Assembly: GCA_004102805.1 (NCBI GenBank)
Contig: SCEG01000002.1
Location: 90,968-154,967 of the forward strand
DNA length: 64,000 bases
From: Muribaculaceae bacterium Isolate-002 (NCI)
Lineage (GTDB): Bacteria > Bacteroidota > Bacteroidia > Bacteroidales > Muribaculaceae
Direction of reading: 5' to 3'
Position numbers and translations under genes: made by a program. Positions 8,953 through 18,013 of the stretch are shown here, piece after piece. Under the pieces are notes generated by a model. The model ran no database searches. It saw only the letters and a list, made by a program, of their open reading frames with translations, and was not told the DNA's origin. Each line of letters begins with the position of its first letter. The stretch's first letter is position 1.

Positions 8953-10959
8953 TTATTTTTCGATACGGAATACTTTGACGTCGCGGGGCGAAAGCGATGT
9001 GACGATTGAGCCGCGCATATCGGCGTTGTCGTGGCTCCAGAGCTCCATCGCCTTGAAATCGCGGGCTTCGGAGAGGCCGATGCGGCGCAGGGGGAGTGTT
9101 TTCTCGACAGGTGAGTCGGTGAAGTTGAACATTGCCACATATATATATCGGTCATCCTGATTGACAAACATGTCGGCGGCGCCGGTGCCTTTGGCATGCT
9201 CGACTGGACGGAACGACTTGCAGTTGCGCGCCATTTCGTTGATTTCGCGGTTGCCTGTGTTGCGGATTACCCGCTCTTTAGTGCTTTCAAGGCCACCTTC
9301 GCTCATGTCATCGCCGAGGAAATACACTCCGGTGATAGCCGACGAAGTGATGCGCATGCGGTTTTCGCCGTCGGTGGCACCTTCATACACCACATGGTCG
9401 GCATCGTTATAATGGTAAAGATGATCGAGCCACCATCCGTAGGTCAGCGCATTGAGCACATATTCGGTGTCTTTTACGCCGGCCCATGCGTCGCAGCTTA
9501 TGCGTCGTGAATGCGCGTAATTGGCGGGGAAAAGGGGTGCGATTGACAGATTGATCCACATCTTGCCGCCGTTGACGGAGTCGATGAATGCCATTCCCTG
9601 ATTAAAAGCCTGTGTTCCGGTTGTGACGGCGGGGTCGAAGTGGCGGTCTGACTCGTAGGCACCGTGAGCCATGAAGTCGATTTTGACATATTCGTATCCC
9701 CAGTCGATAAACTGCTCGAGCTGCTTTTTGATACGTGCTTTCGTGCCGGGGTGGGTCGGGTCGAGGGCGGGTGCGCCGTCAAATTTTACCGGCTCGCCGT
9801 CGACACGGATATAGAGGTCGCCCATCTTATATCGCGGGTCTTCGCCGAGCACGGCGTCGGGATTGCCGCCCCAGTCGGTAAACGGACAATAATATATACC
9901 GGCTTTCTGTCCGTTGGCGTGACAGTGCTCCACAAACTTGCGGTGCTGCTCCGGCTTGAAGCCGAAGTCCCAGAATGCGTCGAGATCGATCACCACATTT
10001 CCGTCGGCTCCGTGGAAACCGCGGCCGGTGATATTGTCATGAATGAAGTCGGACACCTCGATAGCCTTGTCGTAGGTGATTTTGGTCTGGAGTTTGCCCC
10101 ATGAGTTCCATCCGAAGGGACGTGAGCCTTTCGACGGCACGGATGGAGCGAAAAGCGCGCATTGGTCGGCGAAAAGTTCAAGCCCGTCGCGCCAGTCATC
10201 GGTGGGAATAAGTATTATGCGGGGAGATTTGACAGTGCGGCCGGATACATGGCCGTGGCTGCGCTTGTCGCGTGTAAGCTCGGAGGTGATGCCGCCGAAA
10301 GCCTCAAGCGACGTGATTGACGTATCGCCGTCAGTAGCGGTATTGATGCCTGTTTTCCACACATCATGCTCCACAGAGCCTATCACGAGACCCTTTCGGG
10401 TGTCGGCATTGAAAAGCGCCGTCACTTCGTATGACGCAGGTATCTCGTCGCCGAAGGGAGTATTGGTGTAACGCACCCAGGCATCGTTGTCGTAAGGCAC
10501 CGAGACAGCATAGTTGCCGGCACGGTCGGCAAAACGGTAGGTCTCGCGGGTCGAGACCGGCGCGAGAAAGTTGAGCGAAAAATCTTCCTTGCTGCCCGAA
10601 GGCGCATCGACCGACAGGCGTGTGAGAATGAATTCGGGATATATGTCGTAGTCGACAGTGGCTTTTTCATTTTCGTAACTTCCGCTCACCGACACTCTCA
10701 GGGCTTTGCCGTGGATGTCGGATATGTTTCGTGAAGCTACCCTGACATTCCGCAATGCATCCGGACGCCGGATATTTCCGTCGAGTCCCCAGGCGGGGAT
10801 ATTGCTCTTGACAACGGTGTCTCCGTCGGCCACAATCGTGACCGCACCGGTTGCGTTGTCGACAATCAGTTGACGGCCGTCATGATTATAGGTTTTGTCA
10901 GCAGCGATAACAGAGAGAGGTGTTGTCAAAATCAAGCAAGAAATCAATAGTTTTTGCAT
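8953..10959 (-). CDS. Clan GH-D alpha-galactosidase-like enzyme
   Basis: First gene of the leftward carbohydrate operon. The 668-residue protein has a signal peptide (about 1-20), an N-terminal beta-sandwich (about 25-270) and a catalytic barrel starting at FGWNSWG (about 282), a hallmark of GH27/GH36 enzymes. Likely nucleophile Asp428 is in YVKIDF, and Asp490 in RRISCDAW is the candidate acid/base. A short beta domain closes the protein. Unlike its downstream paralogue it lacks the sorting-like tail, so this copy would stay in the periplasm while the other may reach the surface. Raffinose-type or galactomannan-like alpha-galactosides are plausible substrates, but this is inference; related subfamilies act on other sugars. 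Confidence 0.82.
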   Translation of the reverse strand: MQKLLISCLILTTPLSVIAADKTYNHDGRQLIVDNATGAVTIVADGDTVVKSNIPAWGLDGNIRRPDALRNVRVASRNISDIHGKALRVSVSGSYENEKATVDYDIYPEFILTRLSVDAPSGSKEDFSLNFLAPVSTRETYRFADRAGNYAVSVPYDNDAWVRYTNTPFGDEIPASYEVTALFNADTRKGLVIGSVEHDVWKTGINTATDGDTSITSLEAFGGITSELTRDKRSHGHVSGRTVKSPRIILIPTDDWRDGLELFADQCALFAPSVPSKGSRPFGWNSWGKLQTKITYDKAIEVSDFIHDNITGRGFHGADGNVVIDLDAFWDFGFKPEQHRKFVEHCHANGQKAGIYYCPFTDWGGNPDAVLGEDPRYKMGDLYIRVDGEPVKFDGAPALDPTHPGTKARIKKQLEQFIDWGYEYVKIDFMAHGAYESDRHFDPAVTTGTQAFNQGMAFIDSVNGGKMWINLSIAPLFPANYAHSRRISCDAWAGVKDTEYVLNALTYGWWLDHLYHYNDADHVVYEGATDGENRMRITSSAITGVYFLGDDMSEGGLESTKERVIRNTGNREINEMARNCKSFRPVEHAKGTGAADMFVNQDDRYIYVAMFNFTDSPVEKTLPLRRIGLSEARDFKAMELWSHDNADMRGSIVTSLSPRDVKVFRIEK

Positions 10960-10970
10960 GGCGGTAAAAT

Positions 10971-11017
10971 GTTGGTTTGTAAATTAACGCAAAAATAAAT
11001 AAATTCACTAAACCAAC
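10971..11017 (-). promoter_or_regulatory. Promoter of the carbohydrate operon with flanking inverted repeat
   Basis: On the minus strand TATTTTTG (10990-10997) fits the Bacteroidetes -7 element and lies just upstream of the first GH-D gene. It is bracketed by an 8-base inverted repeat, GTTGGTTT at 10971-10978 and AAACCAAC at 11010-11017, which could be a regulator-binding site. The rest of the 275-base gap (10960-11234) is AT-rich, and I see no gene in it. Confidence 0.5.
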
Positions 11018-11234
11018 TTTAATATATAATACTCAAAAAATGAAACATTTGCGGATTTTTACCCGAAAAAATAGAAAATTTTACAACCTGCAAAATAATT
11101 TACAATAAAGCCCTACTTGCGCATAACACCATGATTTACAACAATATAATAATTGCCACACATCTCCGGGTCAAAAAATATTTATAATTTTTGACACATT
11201 GCAGACAAAGAGACCCCGAGGGTAAAAACCGGGC

Positions 11235-12467
11235 CTAACGGAAGAAGATGTATGCGGCGATTATACCTGACACCGAACCGACGATATCAGCCAGAAGCGC
11301 ATAGCTCACGGCATAGCGCGTGCGGCGTATGCCAACCGATCCGAAGTAGACGGCCAGGACGTAGAACATCGTGTCGGTCGAACCCTGTATCGATGCCGAC
11401 ACCCTCGCAACAAAGGAGTCTGCGCCGTGGGTCGACATCAGGTCAATCATCATGCCGCGCGAACCGGAACCGCTCAACGGCTTCATTATGGCCGTCGGCA
11501 GCGCCTCCACCCAGTCGGTGTCCATGCCCAGGGCATTGACTGCGGCAATCATGCCGTCGGTGAGCACGGTCATAGCCCCCGATGCCCTGAACATACCTAT
11601 CGCCACAAGTATCGCCACAAGGTAAGGTATGATCATCACGGCAGTGCGGAAACCCTCCTTGGCTCCCTCGACAAATGTCTCATACATATTTATATGTTTG
11701 CGGAAACCGGCCGCGATAAAGGCGATTATCACCGAAAACAGCAGCAGGTTGGCGACAAAGCCGGAATAGGTCTGCACCTGCGCCTCATCAAGACGGCTGA
11801 AAAAAAACACAATACCGCCGATAATCAGCGCCATGCCGCCGAGCCACGCAAGCAGCACCGGGTCGAGAAGCCGTATTTTCTGTTTGATGCACAGTGCCAC
11901 TATGCCCACCATTGTGGCGATAAACGTGGCCAGAAGTATAGGCATGAACACGTCGGTGGGATTTGCGGCTCCCGCCTGAAGCCTGTACATCATGATTGAT
12001 ATCGGTATCAGGCAAAGACCAGAGGCATTGAGCACCAGAAACATAATCATGGCGTCAGACGCCCGCTCCTTGTCGGGATTGATCGACTGCAACTCCTGCA
12101 TCGCCTTGAGACCCATCGGGGTCGCGGCATTGTCAAGACCGAGCATATTGGCCGACACATTCATAAAAATGGCCCCCATTGCCGGATGCCCTTTCGGCAC
12201 ACCCGGAAAGAGCCGCGAGAACAACGGACTTATCAACCGGCCGAAGAATGTGATGACTCCTCCCCTCTCGCCTATTTTCATCAGCCCCATCCAGAGAGCG
12301 AGCACCCCGGTCAGACCGAGCGATATCTCAAATGCCGTGGAGGCCGACGAGAATGATGACGACATGATGTCAGACCACACCTGAAAGTCTCCGGCAAAAA
12401 TCGTCTTTCCTGCCGCCACCAAAAATGCAATCACAAAAAAAGCTATCCAGATATAATTGAGAACCAT
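11235..12467 (-). CDS. Fused SpmA/SpmB nucleoside-recognition (Gate) membrane protein
   Basis: Integral membrane protein of 410 residues fusing two Gate domains that are separate proteins (SpmA and SpmB) in Bacillus. The N-terminal half (about 1-200) carries the SpmA-like segments LGLDNAATPMGLKAMQEL and LCLIPISIMM; the C-terminal half (about 225-410) carries the SpmB-like GSGSRGMMID and a final SYALLADIVG. Roughly eight or nine hydrophobic helices are visible. Such fusions are common in non-sporulating Bacteroidetes, where the transported substrate is unknown; the spore name is historical. It is divergently transcribed from the S24 repressor and its promoter region is shared with a palindrome that may be that repressor's operator. 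No strong terminator is seen downstream. Confidence 0.85.
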   Translation of the reverse strand: MVLNYIWIAFFVIAFLVAAGKTIFAGDFQVWSDIMSSSFSSASTAFEISLGLTGVLALWMGLMKIGERGGVITFFGRLISPLFSRLFPGVPKGHPAMGAIFMNVSANMLGLDNAATPMGLKAMQELQSINPDKERASDAMIMFLVLNASGLCLIPISIMMYRLQAGAANPTDVFMPILLATFIATMVGIVALCIKQKIRLLDPVLLAWLGGMALIIGGIVFFFSRLDEAQVQTYSGFVANLLLFSVIIAFIAAGFRKHINMYETFVEGAKEGFRTAVMIIPYLVAILVAIGMFRASGAMTVLTDGMIAAVNALGMDTDWVEALPTAIMKPLSGSGSRGMMIDLMSTHGADSFVARVSASIQGSTDTMFYVLAVYFGSVGIRRTRYAVSYALLADIVGSVSGIIAAYIFFR

Positions 12468-12495
12468 CTATACAAGTTTTATAAGGGGAACAGTG

Positions 12496-12526
12496 CAAAA
12501 ATAGCATAAATAAAACCAATTACAAA
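12496..12526 (-). promoter_or_regulatory. Promoter of the SpmA/SpmB-like gene
   Basis: Minus-strand TATTTTTG (12496-12503) with TTTG (12523-12526) 19 bases upstream gives a near-ideal Bacteroidetes promoter about 30 bases before the start codon. Its -33 element ends 14 bases from the palindrome at 12541. Confidence 0.6.
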
Positions 12527-12540
12527 AAAATCTTAACAGA

Positions 12541-12566
12541 TGGTATTTTATCGGGTAAAAATACCA
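12541..12566. promoter_or_regulatory. Perfect 9-bp palindrome, candidate operator between divergent promoters
   Basis: TGGTATTTT (12541-12549) and AAAATACCA (12558-12566) are perfect inverted repeats separated by 8 bases, the usual geometry for a dimeric HTH repressor. The palindrome covers the -33 position of the promoter (TATCTTTG, 12585-12592) that serves the S24 repressor gene and is next to the -33 of the divergent gene. Autoregulation is inferred, not shown. Confidence 0.5.
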
Positions 12567-12584
12567 TTATACATTTTTTTTAAT

Positions 12585-12592
12585 TATCTTTG
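12585..12592 (+). promoter_or_regulatory. -7 element of the S24 repressor promoter
   Basis: TATCTTTG matches TAnnTTTG exactly. Transcription would begin near 12600, which rules out the upstream in-frame start at 12540 and supports the ATG at 12627. Confidence 0.6.
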
Positions 12593-12626
12593 CCCCGAAA
12601 ACCCGCTTTGCCGGGAGGTTACCGTT

Positions 12627-13343
12627 ATGACACAGAAGATTACAACACCGAATATGGACAACGAAGGAATAATAGACCGCATACGCTATCTGCTCGAACA
12701 CTCACCTGCATCACTCACTCAGGCAGAAATGGCGCGCCGCATCGGCATGGATCCGTCAAACTTCTCAAAACATCTGTCGGGAAAGCTGCCGATATCGCGC
12801 TCGCTCGTCAACCGCATAGTCGTAGAACTCGGCATATCAAAGAACTGGCTCGAGAAAGGCGAGGGAATGCCGTTTGAGAAACGTAGCAATCCGGAAGTGG
12901 TGGAATATGACGACATCAAGCTTTTCAACCACCCCTACCGCGGCATACCCGTCTACGACATCGACGTGACAGCCGGGTGTCGCCCGCTCGAACGCCTCCT
13001 GACCGATGACCAGGTAAGAGGATATGTCGATTTACCACGCCTCAACCCCGAGTCGGTAATTGTGCGCGTAAGCGGCGACTCTATGGAACCCCGCATAGCC
13101 GACGGAGGTTTCATTGCCATACGCCCCGTCAAATCAAGCTCGACTATATTCTGGGGACAGATATATCTGGTGATGCTCGCCGACTACCGCATGGTGAAAG
13201 TATTGAGGCGCCACCCGACAAATCCGTCGATGGTAATTTTACACAGCGAAAATCCACTTTACGACGACATGGACATCGAGCGCGACGAGATTGAGGCTTT
13301 ATTTCTCGTAGAAACTATTCTTAACATCAAAAGCCTTTGCTAA
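12627..13343 (+). CDS. LexA-like HTH repressor with S24 self-cleaving peptidase
   Basis: Transcription regulator of 238 residues. The N-terminal helix-turn-helix (about 12-75, TQAEMARRIG then SNFSKHLSGK) is followed by a linker and an S24 peptidase domain (about 105-238). The catalytic pair is visible: Ser152 in SGDSMEP and Lys191 in YRMVKVL. An Ala116-Gly117 bond in DVTAGC lies 36 residues before the serine, the spacing found at LexA's cleavage site, so damage- or RecA-triggered self-cleavage is plausible. The ATG at 12627 is chosen because the -7 element at 12585 lies inside the longer alternative and GGGAGG precedes this ATG; the ATG at 12654 is also possible. A palindrome at 12541 is a candidate operator. 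No classical lexA is seen in the window, so it could be an SOS regulator or a stress or phage-type repressor. Confidence 0.88.
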   Translation: MTQKITTPNMDNEGIIDRIRYLLEHSPASLTQAEMARRIGMDPSNFSKHLSGKLPISRSLVNRIVVELGISKNWLEKGEGMPFEKRSNPEVVEYDDIKLFNHPYRGIPVYDIDVTAGCRPLERLLTDDQVRGYVDLPRLNPESVIVRVSGDSMEPRIADGGFIAIRPVKSSSTIFWGQIYLVMLADYRMVKVLRRHPTNPSMVILHSENPLYDDMDIERDEIEALFLVETILNIKSLC

Positions 13344-13366
13344 TCGGCAATAAATCACTAATTTTG
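13336..13366 (+). promoter_or_regulatory. Promoter of the leucine-rich repeat gene
   Basis: TTTG (13336-13339), 19 bases, then TAATTTTG (13359-13366). The -33 box overlaps the last codons of the repressor gene. Transcription from here supports the ATG at 13396 over a TTG at 13369. Confidence 0.6.
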
Positions 13367-13395
13367 CATTGTATAAACATACTTCATACCTTAAG

Positions 13396-14907
13396 ATGAA
13401 ATTGAAATTCTTACTTACGATAGCCGCCGCAGGCAGTGTCATGACCGCAGGCGCACTTGACGTCACCACTGCCGCCGGCGGTTCGCTCGCATCGCAAATA
13501 GGTGACAACAATACCATTACGACACTGAAAGTGACCGGACCGGTCGACGCTTCCGACTTCGTCTACATAACCGAAAACCTCCGCTCGCTGACATCGCTCG
13601 ACCTCTCCGAGTCGACAATCACAGCGGCAAGCGGAGTGAAAAATGCGACAGGCAACAGCGAATATGAAGCCGGCGAACTGCCCGCCTACGCGCTGTTCGG
13701 CTCTGACATCACATCAATTGTGCTTAACGCCGACCTCGTAAAAATCGGCGAAGGTGCTCTTGGAAAGACCCGCATAAGCTCAATCACAATTCCGGCAAGC
13801 GTCACCGCGATAGCCAGCCACGCCTTCACCGGATGCGACAGACTTGAGGAGATAACCGTGCCGTCGACCGTCACTGAAATCGGCAACGGCGTGTGGAAAG
13901 ACTGCACCGCGCTTGAAAAAGCCAATGTCTACACCCGTCTGGAATCGATTGGCGACAACCTCTTCGAAGGGTGCGCGAGCCTCACGGAGGCAACTTTTCA
14001 GCCGACATTCAAAAGCATCGGCGAAGGCAGCTTCGAAAACTGCACGGCGCTCGCAAATTTCACATTTCCGGCCTCGCTGATTTCTATCGGCGACAAAGCG
14101 TTTTATAACAGCGGTCTCACCACCGTGCATCTCGACAACAGCAGCGCTCTGGCATCAATCGGCGATTTCGCATTCGCCAAGTGCGGCAGTCTCGAGAGCG
14201 TCACTATGGGCAACCAGACTACCGCATTGGGCAAAGGCCTGTTTTTCGACGACGCAGCCCTGCGTCAGGTGCAGCTGCCTTCGTCGACAAGCGCCATCCC
14301 GGCATTCACATTCAAAGGCACCAACTCGATTGACACCGAAGGCTCACTTCCGTCAAACACCACAGAGATCGGCGATTATGCCCTCTTCGGCTGGGACCAT
14401 GCCGAGAGCCTCGTGCTTCCCGAAGGTGTATCACACATCGGCAGCGGAGCCATGGAAGGCTGGAGCTCGCTGCAGCGACTCGGAGCCGAAAACCTTTCGG
14501 CCGTGCCATCGCTCGGCTCTGACGTTTGGTCAGGTGTCAATCAGGAAGATGTGACCCTTTACGTCAACAAAAACACAGCGTCGCAGTTTCAGTCGGCCGA
14601 CCAGTGGAAGGATTTCAAGATTTCGATCGGCACAAGCGGCGCCGACGACATAATCGATGACGTCACCGGAGAAAACCGTCACGCCAATGTTGATTTCACC
14701 GTGGGCGACGGCTATCTCAAAGTGCAGTCGCACGGAGCCGACATAGCCCGCATCACCATCTACGACCTCAACGGACGCAACCGCTATGCCGCCGACGCCG
14801 ACACTACATCGCTCATCGTCAACACGGCGCAATGGCGAGGCTCGGTGCTTATCGTCGACGTTACGCTCGCCGACGCCACCCGCGCCACAATCAAACTGTC
14901 AATCTGA
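13396..14907 (+). CDS. BspA-type leucine-rich repeat surface protein
   Basis: Secreted protein of about 503 residues with signal peptide (about 1-20, ending around TAGA) and a run of LRR_5/BspA-type repeats over about 80-400. Repeated units read like [20 protein letters not shown], each with a conserved IG, an aromatic and an N/D-C pair. The family occurs on the surface of Bacteroidetes and mediates adhesion to host proteins or other bacteria in the cases studied. The C-terminal 70 or so residues ([15 protein letters not shown] and a final beta strand) resemble a type IX secretion sorting domain. It has its own promoter and stands apart from trmB downstream (25 bases). Binding target unknown. 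Confidence 0.85.
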   Translation: MKLKFLLTIAAAGSVMTAGALDVTTAAGGSLASQIGDNNTITTLKVTGPVDASDFVYITENLRSLTSLDLSESTITAASGVKNATGNSEYEAGELPAYALFGSDITSIVLNADLVKIGEGALGKTRISSITIPASVTAIASHAFTGCDRLEEITVPSTVTEIGNGVWKDCTALEKANVYTRLESIGDNLFEGCASLTEATFQPTFKSIGEGSFENCTALANFTFPASLISIGDKAFYNSGLTTVHLDNSSALASIGDFAFAKCGSLESVTMGNQTTALGKGLFFDDAALRQVQLPSSTSAIPAFTFKGTNSIDTEGSLPSNTTEIGDYALFGWDHAESLVLPEGVSHIGSGAMEGWSSLQRLGAENLSAVPSLGSDVWSGVNQEDVTLYVNKNTASQFQSADQWKDFKISIGTSGADDIIDDVTGENRHANVDFTVGDGYLKVQSHGADIARITIYDLNGRNRYAADADTTSLIVNTAQWRGSVLIVDVTLADATRATIKLSI

Positions 14908-14932
14908 AATACATAAAGCTACTTACCGGACC

Positions 14933-15694
14933 ATGGGCAAAAACAAACTCAAGAAATTCAGGGATATGGAGACGATTGATTTCGTGTTCCAGTATCCGTT
15001 CGCTGTGCTCAACGAAAAAGGATTTCCGCTCCGGGGGAAATGGCATAATGATTTTTTCGGCAACGACAACCCCATTGTGCTCGAGCTCGGCTGCGGCAAA
15101 GGTGAATATACGGTGGGGCTCGCCCGCCGCTACCCCGACAAAAACTTCATCGGGGTCGACATCAAGGGCTCGCGCATGTGGACAGGCGCCACACAGGCCC
15201 GCAGCGAGAACCTGGGCAACGTGGCTTTCCTGCGCACCAACATCGAGCTTATCGACCGCTTTTTCAACGAAGGCGAAGTGTCGGAAATCTGGATTACATT
15301 TCCCGACCCGCAGATGAAGAAAGAGCGCAAACGCCTCACTTCCACCCGTTTTCTCAATCTTTACCGCAAGATAGCCGTTGACCGCGCGCTGATACACCTC
15401 AAAAGCGACTCCCCGTTTCTCTACACCTACACCCATCATCTGGTAAAGACCAACAATCTGCCGGTAATCACCGACACCGACGACCTCTACAACTGCGGGA
15501 TTGCCGACGACATACTCAACATACGCACCTTTTACGAACAGCAGTGGCTTGCCCGCGGACTTAGCATAAAATATATCAAATTCGAGCTGCCCCACGAAGG
15601 AGAACTCGCCGAACCGGATGTCGAGATTCCCTTTGACACCTACCGAAGCTTCTCGCGAGGAACTCTCGAGACGATGAATATTGAAAACGTTTAA
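14933..15694 (+). CDS. trmB: tRNA (guanine-N7-)-methyltransferase
   Basis: Makes m7G46 in the variable loop of tRNA using S-adenosylmethionine. The 253-residue protein has the SAM-binding motif ELGCGKG (51-57), the acidic FIGVDIKG loop, and the diagnostic TFPDPQMKK (122-130). The ATG at 14933 is used because family members begin with a short Lys-rich segment like MGKNKLKKF; an open extension upstream runs into the preceding gene in another frame and is not credible. Length fits Bacteroidetes TrmB. It heads a run of rightward housekeeping genes ending at ribF. Confidence 0.95.
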   Translation: MGKNKLKKFRDMETIDFVFQYPFAVLNEKGFPLRGKWHNDFFGNDNPIVLELGCGKGEYTVGLARRYPDKNFIGVDIKGSRMWTGATQARSENLGNVAFLRTNIELIDRFFNEGEVSEIWITFPDPQMKKERKRLTSTRFLNLYRKIAVDRALIHLKSDSPFLYTYTHHLVKTNNLPVITDTDDLYNCGIADDILNIRTFYEQQWLARGLSIKYIKFELPHEGELAEPDVEIPFDTYRSFSRGTLETMNIENV

Positions 15695-15745
15695 GTCAGC
15701 GGTGTCAGAAAACACCCGCCGACAACCCCAAACACGACACATGAC

Positions 15746-16861
15746 ATGACAGAATTAAGACTCTACCCCAACCTCATACTTGACGCACTCAGCAACGTGC
15801 GCTATCCCGGCAACGGCAAAAACATCGTCGAAGCCGGAATGGTGGAGGACGACATACGCATCGAGGGCAACAAAGTGAGCTTCTCGCTGATATTCGACCG
15901 TCCCACCGACCCGTTCATCAAATCGATTGTGAAGGCTTCGGAAGCCGCCATCGCCAATTTCATTTCACCCCAAGTCGACATCAAGGGCAACATCGCCGTC
16001 AAGACACGCATTGAAGCGCCCCAGCCTGCCGCCAGACCGCTTGCCTCGGTAAAGAACATAATCGGCATATCGTCAGGCAAAGGAGGCGTGGGCAAATCGA
16101 CCGTAGCAAGCAATCTCGCCGTGGCGCTTGCCCGCGAAGGCTACCGCGTAGGTCTGCTCGACGCCGACATATTCGGCCCGTCGCAGCCCAAGATGTTCGG
16201 AGTGGAGGATGAACAGCTCTATATGCACAAGGTCGACGGCCGCGAACTCATCATACCGCTCGAACGCTATGGCGTGAAACTGCTTTCAATCGGTTTTCTT
16301 GTCGACAAGAATTCGCCGGTGCTGTGGCGCGGCTCGATGGCTTCCAACGCGCTCAAACAGCTCATCACCGACGCCGACTGGGGCGAGCTCGACTATTTCC
16401 TCATCGACATGCCTCCGGGCACATCGGACATACACCTGACACTGGTGCAGACCCTCGCCATGACCGGCGTCGTGATAGTGTCGACCCCGCAGCAGGTGGC
16501 GCTCGCCGACGCCCGCAAGGGCATAGCCATGTTCATGTCTGACAAAATCAACGTCCCGGTGCTCGGCATGATAGAAAACATGGCATGGTTCACCCCCGAA
16601 CTCCATCCCGAGGAAAAATATTATATATTCGGACGCGACGGCGGCAGGCAGCTGGCAAAGGAGCTCGGCATCGAACTGCTCGGACAGATACCGGTGGTCG
16701 GCAGCATCTGCGACCACGGCGACGACGGCACACCGATAGCGCTGGGCGACACCGTGGCGTCGCAGGCCTTCATTCACGTGGCCCGCGAGGTAATCGACGC
16801 CGTAGACCGCCGCAACGAGGAGCTTCCGCCCACACAGAAGGTCAATGTGACAAAGAAATAA
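15746..16861 (+). CDS. Mrp/NBP35-family Fe-S cluster carrier ATPase
   Basis: P-loop ATPase that in studied relatives binds and transfers Fe-S clusters. An N-terminal MIP18/DUF59-like domain (about 1-90) precedes the deviant Walker A GKGGVGKS (111-118), the DADIFGPSQPKMFG segment and the switch motif DMPPGTSD. Length 371 is normal for the two-domain form. The CPxC pair that binds the cluster in many Mrp proteins is missing: after IENMAWF the chain reads TPELHPEEKYY. I believe this replacement is common in Bacteroidales Mrp, so it is probably lineage-specific rather than damage. It follows trmB by 51 bases. Confidence 0.92.
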   Translation: MTELRLYPNLILDALSNVRYPGNGKNIVEAGMVEDDIRIEGNKVSFSLIFDRPTDPFIKSIVKASEAAIANFISPQVDIKGNIAVKTRIEAPQPAARPLASVKNIIGISSGKGGVGKSTVASNLAVALAREGYRVGLLDADIFGPSQPKMFGVEDEQLYMHKVDGRELIIPLERYGVKLLSIGFLVDKNSPVLWRGSMASNALKQLITDADWGELDYFLIDMPPGTSDIHLTLVQTLAMTGVVIVSTPQQVALADARKGIAMFMSDKINVPVLGMIENMAWFTPELHPEEKYYIFGRDGGRQLAKELGIELLGQIPVVGSICDHGDDGTPIALGDTVASQAFIHVAREVIDAVDRRNEELPPTQKVNVTKK

Positions 16862-16893
16862 CGCACGCGGCGCGTGCCGAAACTTAACCCGAT

Positions 16894-17319
16894 ATGGCAA
16901 GAATACTTATAATCAACGGACCAAACCTCAATCTGCTCGGAGTGCGCGAACCCGATATCTACGGCCGCCTGTCGATGGAAGATTACATAGAGGCAATCAA
17001 AGCCGACTACCCCGATGTGGAAATCGACTACTACCAGAGCAATCACGAAGGCGACATCATCGACCGCCTGCATGAGGAGGGATTTGACAGCGGACTCAGC
17101 GGCATTATACTCAACGCCGGAGCCTACACCCACACGTCACTCGCCATCGCCGACGCCATAAAGGCAATAAAAGTGGCTGTGATAGAGGTGCATATATCAA
17201 ACGTACACGCCCGCGAAGCGATACGCCACACGTCGCTGATATCGCCCGTGTGCCGCGGAGTGATAGCCGGTTTCGGTCTTGACAGCTACCGCCTTGCCAT
17301 CGAAGCGTTTTTATACTGA
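16894..17319 (+). CDS. aroQ: Type II 3-dehydroquinate dehydratase
   Basis: Third step of the shikimate pathway: dehydrates 3-dehydroquinate to 3-dehydroshikimate. All family signatures are present in 141 residues: INGPNLNLLGVREPDIYG at the start with the catalytic Tyr, the NAGAYTHTSLAI loop, and the EVHISN then HTSLISPVCRG segments. Type II enzymes form cytoplasmic dodecamers. The gene is separated from the next by two bases, so translation is probably coupled. Shikimate kinase (aroK) lies separately at 30.6 kb, so the pathway is dispersed. Confidence 0.96.
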   Translation: MARILIINGPNLNLLGVREPDIYGRLSMEDYIEAIKADYPDVEIDYYQSNHEGDIIDRLHEEGFDSGLSGIILNAGAYTHTSLAIADAIKAIKVAVIEVHISNVHAREAIRHTSLISPVCRGVIAGFGLDSYRLAIEAFLY

Positions 17320-17321
17320 TT

Positions 17322-17972
17322 ATGCTTACAACCGACAGCAAGATAGAAGAATACATACTGGAGCATATCGACAGCGAGCCCGACAATCTGCACCTTCTCT
17401 ACCGCAGGGTCAACACCGAACTGCTCTACAGCCGCATGTGCTCCGGACATCTGCAGGGACGCATGCTTAAGATGCTTGTGCGCATGGTGCGCCCGCAGCG
17501 GGTGCTCGAACTCGGCACATACGCCGGATATTCGGCACTCTGCATCGCCGAAGGCCTGGCCGACGACAGCTGCACGGTCGACACCATCGAAGTGGAGGAC
17601 GAGCTCGAGGATTTCATAACGCGCTCGCTCGACGACTCTGAATACGGCCGCCGCGTCAGGCTGCATATCGGCGACGCCATGGAGCTGCTTCCGCGGCTGC
17701 TAGGCGAAAACAGCTACGACATGGTGTATGTCGACGCCAACAAGCGCCATTACGTTGAATATTACAATCTGCTTGTCGACCGGCTCCGCAGCGGAGCTTT
17801 CATTCTGGCCGACAACACTCTGTGGGACGGCAAAGTGGCCGACGGCAACAGCCACAACGACGCGCAGACACGCGGCATCATGGCGTTTAATGACCTTGTG
17901 GCGGCCGATGACCGCGTGGAGAAGGCAATACTCCCGATGCGCGACGGACTGACCCTCATCTACAAGAAATAA
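17322..17972 (+). CDS. Class I SAM-dependent O-methyltransferase
   Basis: Cytoplasmic methyltransferase of the caffeoyl-CoA/catechol O-methyltransferase superfamily (Methyltransf_3), 216 residues. SAM-binding motif LELGTYAGYSAL (about 59-70), the metal-binding YVDANKRHY (about 129) and ILADNTLWDGKV with the family's D-N pair are all visible. Substrate is unknown; bacterial members have been linked to small catechols and, for TrmR-type relatives, to tRNA. The very tight spacing behind aroQ suggests one transcript. Confidence 0.88.
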   Translation: MLTTDSKIEEYILEHIDSEPDNLHLLYRRVNTELLYSRMCSGHLQGRMLKMLVRMVRPQRVLELGTYAGYSALCIAEGLADDSCTVDTIEVEDELEDFITRSLDDSEYGRRVRLHIGDAMELLPRLLGENSYDMVYVDANKRHYVEYYNLLVDRLRSGAFILADNTLWDGKVADGNSHNDAQTRGIMAFNDLVAADDRVEKAILPMRDGLTLIYKK

Positions 17973-18013
17973 ATTCCTGACTGACAGGACACGACAAACG
18001 CAAAACAAACGTT

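Noticed and set aside
11235..12467. Evidence for sporulation from SpmA/SpmB homology
   Set aside because: The fused form is widespread in non-spore-forming Bacteroidetes.
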